A stretch of DNA of 64,000 nucleotides from Macquaria australasica. Its lineage: Eukaryota; Chordata; Actinopteri; Centrarchiformes; Percichthyidae. Positions 62,301-64,000 of the stretch are shown here, one piece after another (within the stretch, counting starts at the first letter, position 1; every line of letters starts with the position of its first letter). Location: assembly GCA_005408345.1 (NCBI GenBank), contig SEMN01000101.1, positions 372,001-436,000 on the forward strand. Reading direction: 5' to 3'. The notes under the pieces are model-generated. The model searched no databases and was not told the origin of the DNA. It saw nothing but the letters and a program-made list of their open reading frames with translations. Made by a program: the position numbers and the translations under genes.

Positions 62301-64000
62301 GCCTCGTTCAGTGTCCCTCAGGTCCTTCAGGGCTTTGAGCCTGCTGCTCTTATTAGGGCTTAATGGGAACGAATGACTTCTCTGCTGTTTTCACACTTTG
62401 CAAACTCATCCAGTGGGCCGGACTGGACCCTCTGGCGGGCCGGTTCTGGCCCGCGGGCCGTAAGTTTGACACCCCTGCTGTAGGCTGTCTCATCCCCTTC
62501 CGAGATCAGCCCCACCACTGTCGTATCATCTGCAAATTTAACAATGGTGTTCTCTGGGTGGGCGGGACTGCAGTCGAATGTGTAGAGGGAGTAAAGTAGT
62601 GGGCTGAGCACACAGCCCTGAGGAGAGCCGGTACTGAGAGTGCGGATGGAGGAGAGGTGTGGGCCCAGTTTCACACGCTGTGGTCGATCGATCAAAAAGT
62701 CCTTTATCCAGGCGCAGGTGGGTGGTGGGAACCCCAAGTTGGATAATTTATAAGTTAGTTTTATAAGTTAAATCTATAATGAGATCATCTTTATAGAATT
62801 CGTTTTTTGGTGAATCTATTAAAAAAAAATCTTAAATGTATTAACCATAGACTGTATATAAAGATGGATGATACGACAGCTCTCCAAATGTGAAGCCAAA
62901 ACATCTCGCCCATCTCGCCCCCTGGTGGCTGGCTGCAGTATACGTCATAAACCCCGCCCCCTCCATGTTAGCAGATGGGACATGGGCCAAACTGAAAAAT
63001 CAAAGTACACGTTCATTTTTCTGATAAGTTTGGTTTTAATTAGTTATTTGATGCTATAAAATGGGGTTGAGATGTCAAAATTGACAACTGTGAGTGTGCT
63101 CGCGATTGGTTCGGGCGGGTGTATGGACGGGACCTCAATACCACGGCTCCACCCCCCCGATCTCACTACTGCGCAGTCTCTGGCACCAAATGCGCAAATG
63201 GCAGCACCTGTATCCAGGATATTTTGGTTTCATTTTTGTACAGTGGGAGGATGTGGAGACGTGTCGTCCATCTTGTATACAGTCTATGGGATTAACACGA
63301 ATCATTTCACTAAATTACCAAAACTAATGATATCAGCTTCAGCTGTACTTTGTGTTTAGTGCTTATTAGCAAATGCTCGCATGTTAGCATGCTGACGTTA
63401 GCGTCTCAGTACAGCGTCATAGAGCCGCCAGTATGGCTGTAGACTCTTAGTCTTGCTTAACTACATATTGGCTTTGTAGCCTTTATTGGGTGAATGTAAA
63501 CTACATTGTGTCCCATGGAGATGTTTCAACATATCAGTAACAAGGCATAATAGGACACATATCAAGTTTTGGTGTCAGTCCGTCAAAGTGTCAACTCATT
63601 ATTTTGCAGTGATGTTCACAACAGTCAGACCAATTTCTCCACAAACAGTAGCCGCAATAGACTAGATCGTAGTGCAGCAAAGATGTTCTGTTTTCTCACT
63701 TTGTCAGAAGGCTTCTGGGAAAGAAATTACAAGCTTTTTATTTTCGTCTTACAGCACAAGAAAATCCTAAGGGTGGATTTTCCACAAAATGACTATAGTA
63801 TGAACAGATTGTACTAGGAACCAGAACAAGCCCTGCATGGATACTCACTGTGTGTTGTTGCTTTTGACTGGAAGCACAGTGCAGGCAGTCTGTCCCAGTC
63901 GCACCTGGTGGGTTCTGGAGGTGATGGCAGGTCTTAAGGGGGACTGGAACTCCCATCCACACACCGTTACTTCTGTCTGACCATCAGGGGGAGCAGTCCG
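53129..64000 (-). CDS. mst1r: MST1R/RON-like receptor tyrosine kinase, 3' part (16 exons)
   Basis: MET-family receptor tyrosine kinase; family members bind HGF or MSP at the cell surface and signal through GRB2/GAB1. The exons are join(63849-64000, 60786-60921, 60510-60646, 59961-60140, 59624-59723, 59265-59483, 58995-59141, 57557-57710, 57287-57376, 56952-57167, 56765-56845, 56405-56586, 56164-56273, 55831-55996, 55013-55149, 53129-53360), complement. All junctions are GT/AG and phases agree, giving 812 codons plus stop. Counting from the window edge: IPT repeats about 1-357, transmembrane 378-400, basic stop-transfer KHLRKKKK, juxtamembrane DYRR at 435-438, kinase about 502-770 (GKGHFGTVY, K534, HRDLAARN 626-633, DFG 646-648, activation-loop Y658/Y659) and docking tyrosines Y773 and Y780. 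VKDVLIP before the kinase, LPQEGLP, and THQVRLGQ in the IPT region resemble human RON more than MET as I remember them. The 81/182/110/166/137-nt kinase exons match MET-family gene structure. The N-terminus lies beyond 64000. Which teleost paralogue (mst1ra or mst1rb) cannot be decided. Confidence 0.85.
53464..54040. repeat. Palindromic foldback repeat (in mst1r last intron)
   Basis: Near full-length copy. The left arm contains ACAGCTAGCCTGGCTCTG (53580s) and the right arm its reverse complement CAGAGCCAGGCTAGCT (53880s). Outer ends carry GGAATAGTTCGACAATTTG and its diverged complement. Arms are roughly 270 bp, so the RNA could form a long hairpin. Confidence 0.85.
54259..54290. repeat. (GT)n microsatellite
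   Basis: Sixteen GT units with one interruption, in the last mst1r intron. Confidence 0.95.
54549..54927 (+). mobile_element. Solo LTR in the last mst1r intron but one side of the terminal exon
   Basis: A 379-bp GC-rich block starting TGTGGTGGCGGGGCG and ending CCTTGCTACA, with AATAAA at 54841-54846. It is flanked by the direct repeat TGGAT (54544-54548 and 54928-54932). TG...CA ends, a poly(A) signal and a 5-bp duplication are what a solo LTR from recombination of an LTR retrotransposon looks like. It lies in the intron between the two last mst1r exons, opposite in orientation to the gene. No coding part remains. Confidence 0.8.
55013..55149 (-). CDS. mst1r: mst1r exon: kinase C-lobe
   Basis: 137 nt, the size of MET exon 20. 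Starts WSFGVLMWEMLTRGASPYPE and continues DPYDITHYLLKGRRLPQP to YCPDP. Position 3 of the conserved GAPPY is serine here (GASPY). Donor GTAAGT. Confidence 0.95.
55831..55996 (-). CDS. mst1r: mst1r exon: DFG and activation loop
   Basis: 166 nt, the size of MET exon 19. Encodes VADFGMARDVFDKEYYSVQ with the twin activation tyrosines, then HRKAKLPVKWMAIESLQTQ and SKSDV. SVQDHRKAKLPV resembles RON (VQQHRHARLPV) more than MET. Confidence 0.97.
56164..56273 (-). CDS. mst1r: mst1r exon: catalytic loop
   Basis: 110 nt, the size of MET exon 18. Encodes [20 protein letters not shown] and then KKFVHRDLAARNCM with the catalytic aspartate. Donor GTGAGT. Confidence 0.96.
56405..56586 (-). CDS. mst1r: mst1r exon: kinase N-lobe, hinge
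   Basis: 182 nt, the size of MET exon 17. Encodes ITDVEEVEQFLKEGIIMKGF, SNVLSLLGILLPQEGLP and the hinge VVLPYMKHGDLRHFIR. The donor GTGTGA is non-consensus after +2, and the acceptor is preceded by a TG repeat rather than a pyrimidine tract. Confidence 0.95.
56592..56610. repeat. (CA)n microsatellite next to an mst1r splice acceptor
   Basis: About nine CA units; on the transcribed strand this is (TG)n followed by TCATCAG and then the 182-nt kinase exon. It stands where a polypyrimidine tract would be expected. Confidence 0.9.
56765..56845 (-). CDS. mst1r: mst1r exon: glycine loop and catalytic lysine
   Basis: 81 nt, the size of MET exon 16. Completes GKGHFGTVYHG and encodes EIHCAVKSLN with the ATP-binding lysine (K534 of the visible protein). 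Acceptor tttcctgcag. Confidence 0.95.
56952..57167 (-). CDS. mst1r: mst1r exon: juxtamembrane to kinase start
   Basis: 216 nt. A proline-rich linker (VSLSPPTPLVGPV) is followed by SFRPELLEEVKDVLIP and RIIGKG, the start of the glycine-rich loop. VKDVLIP is the wording I remember from human RON. Donor GTAAGG. Confidence 0.92.
57287..57376 (-). CDS. mst1r: mst1r exon: juxtamembrane DYR exon, 90 nt in-frame
   Basis: 90 nt, phase 1 at both ends so it can be skipped without frameshift. It encodes ASMVETRLAHSAHRS and then LSPVGDYRR. The DYR motif matches the CBL-binding juxtamembrane site carried by MET exon 14 (141 nt in human MET). Confidence 0.9.
57557..57710 (-). CDS. mst1r: mst1r exon: transmembrane segment
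   Basis: 154 nt. After ISINGQVHNVGTVVRVSNHY comes a ~23-residue hydrophobic segment starting MVGIVLGILAALVAG, then the basic stop-transfer KHLRKKKK. This fixes the outside-to-inside orientation of the receptor. Confidence 0.93.
58115..58674. repeat. Foldback repeat interrupted by a LINE scrap
   Basis: Left end resembles the foldback family (TTTTGGTAAATGCGCTTATT, then GATGAGAAGATCAATACCAC). Right end has GACAGAGCCAGGCTAGCT and CCCAAAATGTTGTACTATTC. The middle retains GGTTATGTGCTGGACTA and its complement AAATAGTCCAG around a short loop. Much of the left arm is replaced by the LINE piece at 58204-58326. Lies in the mst1r intron upstream of the transmembrane exon. Confidence 0.8.
58204..58326 (+). 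mobile_element. LINE reverse transcriptase C-terminal scrap
   Basis: Forward reading gives LTYGHEHWVVTERMRSRIQA and then FLHRLAGLTLR before a stop. This matches the C-terminal region (TYGHE-W-MTER-RSRIQAAE-SFLRR-AGL) common in fish non-LTR retrotransposons. Only about 38 codons remain, inside a foldback repeat. Confidence 0.7.
58676..58940. repeat. Possible fragment of a GCTAGC/TTAGCATG-rich dispersed repeat
   Basis: ATGCTAGCATTAACTATC and CTGTTAGCATGCAGATAT resemble the head of the repeat at 46570-47215. The rest is unassigned intron sequence. Confidence 0.35.
58995..59141 (-). CDS. mst1r: mst1r exon: fourth IPT repeat, 147 nt in-frame
   Basis: 147 nt, phase 0 at both ends (49 codons), encoding HQKLNLVSSCMTIIM, NCDAKVLDNEITCRI and MTIPSEGLPVK. 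The size and position equal human RON exon 11, whose skipping gives the known RON delta165 form. Confidence 0.9.
59265..59483 (-). CDS. mst1r: mst1r exon: third to fourth IPT repeat
   Basis: 219 nt, phase 0 at both ends. Starts ECIGKSLPTRMECISPVFP, continues through an acidic EETEEGE stretch, and ends LYPGFDEVSLH before GTAAGA. Acceptor tttatttcag. Confidence 0.9.
59624..59723 (-). CDS. mst1r: mst1r exon: third IPT repeat
   Basis: 100 nt encoding GSKIVIEGENLDSVYRTII then RFKPNESHLKPVIR. G-x-x-I-x-I-x-G-x-NL is the usual IPT second strand. Contains one NES glycosylation sequon. Donor GTACAG. Confidence 0.9.
59961..60140 (-). CDS. mst1r: mst1r exon: end of IPT 2, start of IPT 3
   Basis: 180 nt after ctctctacag. 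Reads VTKPKGNMSSIICLSQHIS and then YYRENPQITAVLPGCSFD, where a new IPT repeat begins (P-x-I-x-x-V-x-P). Donor GTAGGC. Confidence 0.9.
60510..60646 (-). CDS. mst1r: mst1r exon: second IPT repeat
   Basis: 137 nt, starting IPNITEIQPNYGPRVGGTLI. The P-x-x-GP-x-GGT signature is the hallmark start of an IPT/TIG repeat in plexins and MET. It ends in CPIK plus a split arginine codon. Confidence 0.92.
60786..60921 (-). CDS. mst1r: mst1r exon: first IPT repeat, second half
   Basis: 136 nt after a ttcttcag acceptor. It encodes LVCKIRSGATELSKP, then VHEGKVDGRYSIDGKAEMPG and FTFV. Splicing from the previous exon gives H-L-V-C. The donor GTGATC is weak; using the GT three bases earlier would drop only one valine and keep the frame. 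Confidence 0.85.
61043..61215 (-). mobile_element. tRNA-derived SINE relic
   Basis: Minus strand reads GCAGTAGCTCAGTCCATGG (box A-like) then GACTTGGCTTGGGAACCGAA, but the box B region is lost in a CA-rich stretch. The tail AATTTCCCCAATGGGACTTA, then TAAAG, is the conserved 3' end seen in fish SINE/LINE pairs. Confidence 0.5.
61229..61258. repeat. (TTGAA)n tail of the LINE
   Basis: About five TTGAA units at the 3' boundary of the LINE. They mark its orientation and end. Confidence 0.9.
62067..62477. mobile_element. Non-autonomous hAT element with 8-bp target duplication
   Basis: 411 bp with perfect 14-bp terminal inverted repeats CAGGGGTGTCAAAC ... GTTTGACACCCCTG, flanked by the direct repeat CTGTAGGC at 62059-62066 and 62478-62485. 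The 8-bp duplication and CAGGGG ends are diagnostic of hAT/Charlie-like elements. Internally it has the GGGCCACATGCGGCCC and GGCCCGCGGGCCG blocks and no transposase. It sits inside the LINE reading frame, so it arrived after the LINE. Confidence 0.93.
62845..63289. mobile_element. MITE with CCATAGACTGTATA ends
   Basis: 445 bp. Left end CCATAGACTGTATATAAAG and right end complement CCATAGACTGTATACAAG continue into GATGGA-GAYACG, giving TIRs of about 30 bp. No coding capacity. The flanks (TATTAA left, GATTAA right) do not give a clean target duplication. Confidence 0.75.
63290..63440 (-). repeat. Dispersed repeat fragment
   Basis: Minus strand carries AGCATGCTAACATGCGAGC, TTTGCTAATAAGCACTAAAC and ACAAAGTACAGCTGAAGCTG, related to the head of the 46570-47215 repeat. 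Nothing coding. Confidence 0.55.
63849..64000 (-). CDS. mst1r: mst1r exon: start of IPT region, runs off window
   Basis: Coding for residues 1-51 of the visible protein, including APPDGQTEVTVCGWEF, the first strands of an IPT/TIG fold as in MET (C-G-W-x-F). It ends with a GTGAGT donor in phase 2. The 5' boundary is outside the window. Confidence 0.85.

Larger units (their letters stand above)
61229..62760 (-). mobile_element. 5'-truncated L2/CR1-type LINE in mst1r intron
   Basis: Reverse transcriptase of a non-LTR retrotransposon. The 62360-62737 part reads STGSPQGCVLSPLLYSLYTF and IVKFADDTTVVGLI with intact catalytic FADD. The 61431-62067 part continues YRDEVLRLSEWC through NLTLNITKTKEIILDFRR to LLPSGRRYRSIR and SFFPKAVNALNSHLH, the usual C-terminus. 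The 3' end has AATAAAGGCATTCAATTCAA followed by (TTCAA)n, a short-repeat tail typical of CR1/L2 elements rather than poly(A). The 5' part (endonuclease) is absent. A hAT element splits the reading frame at 62067-62477; otherwise the frame is remarkably open, suggesting a fairly young copy. It is transcribed in the same direction as mst1r. Confidence 0.85.

Noticed and set aside
61780..62599. Plus-strand frames opposite the LINE
   Set aside because: Antisense shadows of the reverse transcriptase frame.
1..64000. CRISPR arrays, operons, bacterial or phage genes
   Set aside because: Spliced vertebrate gene, microsatellites and eukaryotic transposons show nuclear fish DNA; no spaced direct-repeat array seen.

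Overview
The window is teleost fish DNA, most likely a percomorph. The evidence is AT-rich intergenic sequence, long (GT)n microsatellites, and many repeat families familiar from percomorph genomes: long foldback repeats, hAT and other MITEs, L2/CR1-type LINE pieces and LTR retrotransposon solo LTRs.

Only one protein-coding gene can be supported. The right end, on the minus strand from beyond 64000 down to 53129, holds the 3' two thirds of a MET-family receptor tyrosine kinase. It best matches MST1R (RON/c-Sea). Sixteen coding exons can be joined with intact reading frame, giving 812 codons plus a stop. They cover the IPT repeats, transmembrane segment, juxtamembrane region, complete kinase domain and C-terminal docking tail. 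The signal peptide, Sema and PSI regions lie to the right, outside the window. Kinase residues are intact: glycine loop, VK lysine, HRDLAARN, DFG and twin activation-loop tyrosines.

The remaining ~52 kb (1-52100) has no exon I can assign. A GC-rich patch at about 2.16-2.5 kb looks promoter-like. The rest is unique AT-rich DNA with transposon relics: a hAT MITE with its 8-bp duplication (6305-6873); three solo LTRs with 5-bp duplications (9544-9907, 11583-11893, 54549-54927, the last in an mst1r intron); a broken hAT BED-finger ORF near 10.2 kb; at least six copies of a long palindromic foldback repeat; a Harbinger-like relic inside a LINE (48.7-50.1 kb); Tc1-like scraps; a degenerate minisatellite at 21.75-22.17 kb; and a ~140-bp GT tract at 29.7 kb.

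The large mst1r intron at 60922-63848 is a stack of mobile elements: a tRNA-derived SINE relic, an L2-type LINE (61229-62760) split by a 411-bp hAT with a perfect 8-bp duplication, a 445-bp MITE and another repeat fragment. I saw no CRISPR array, operon, rRNA or convincing tRNA gene, and no previously undescribed system. The most useful observations are the mst1r exon structure, a (TG)n tract at a kinase-exon splice acceptor, and the nested insertions.
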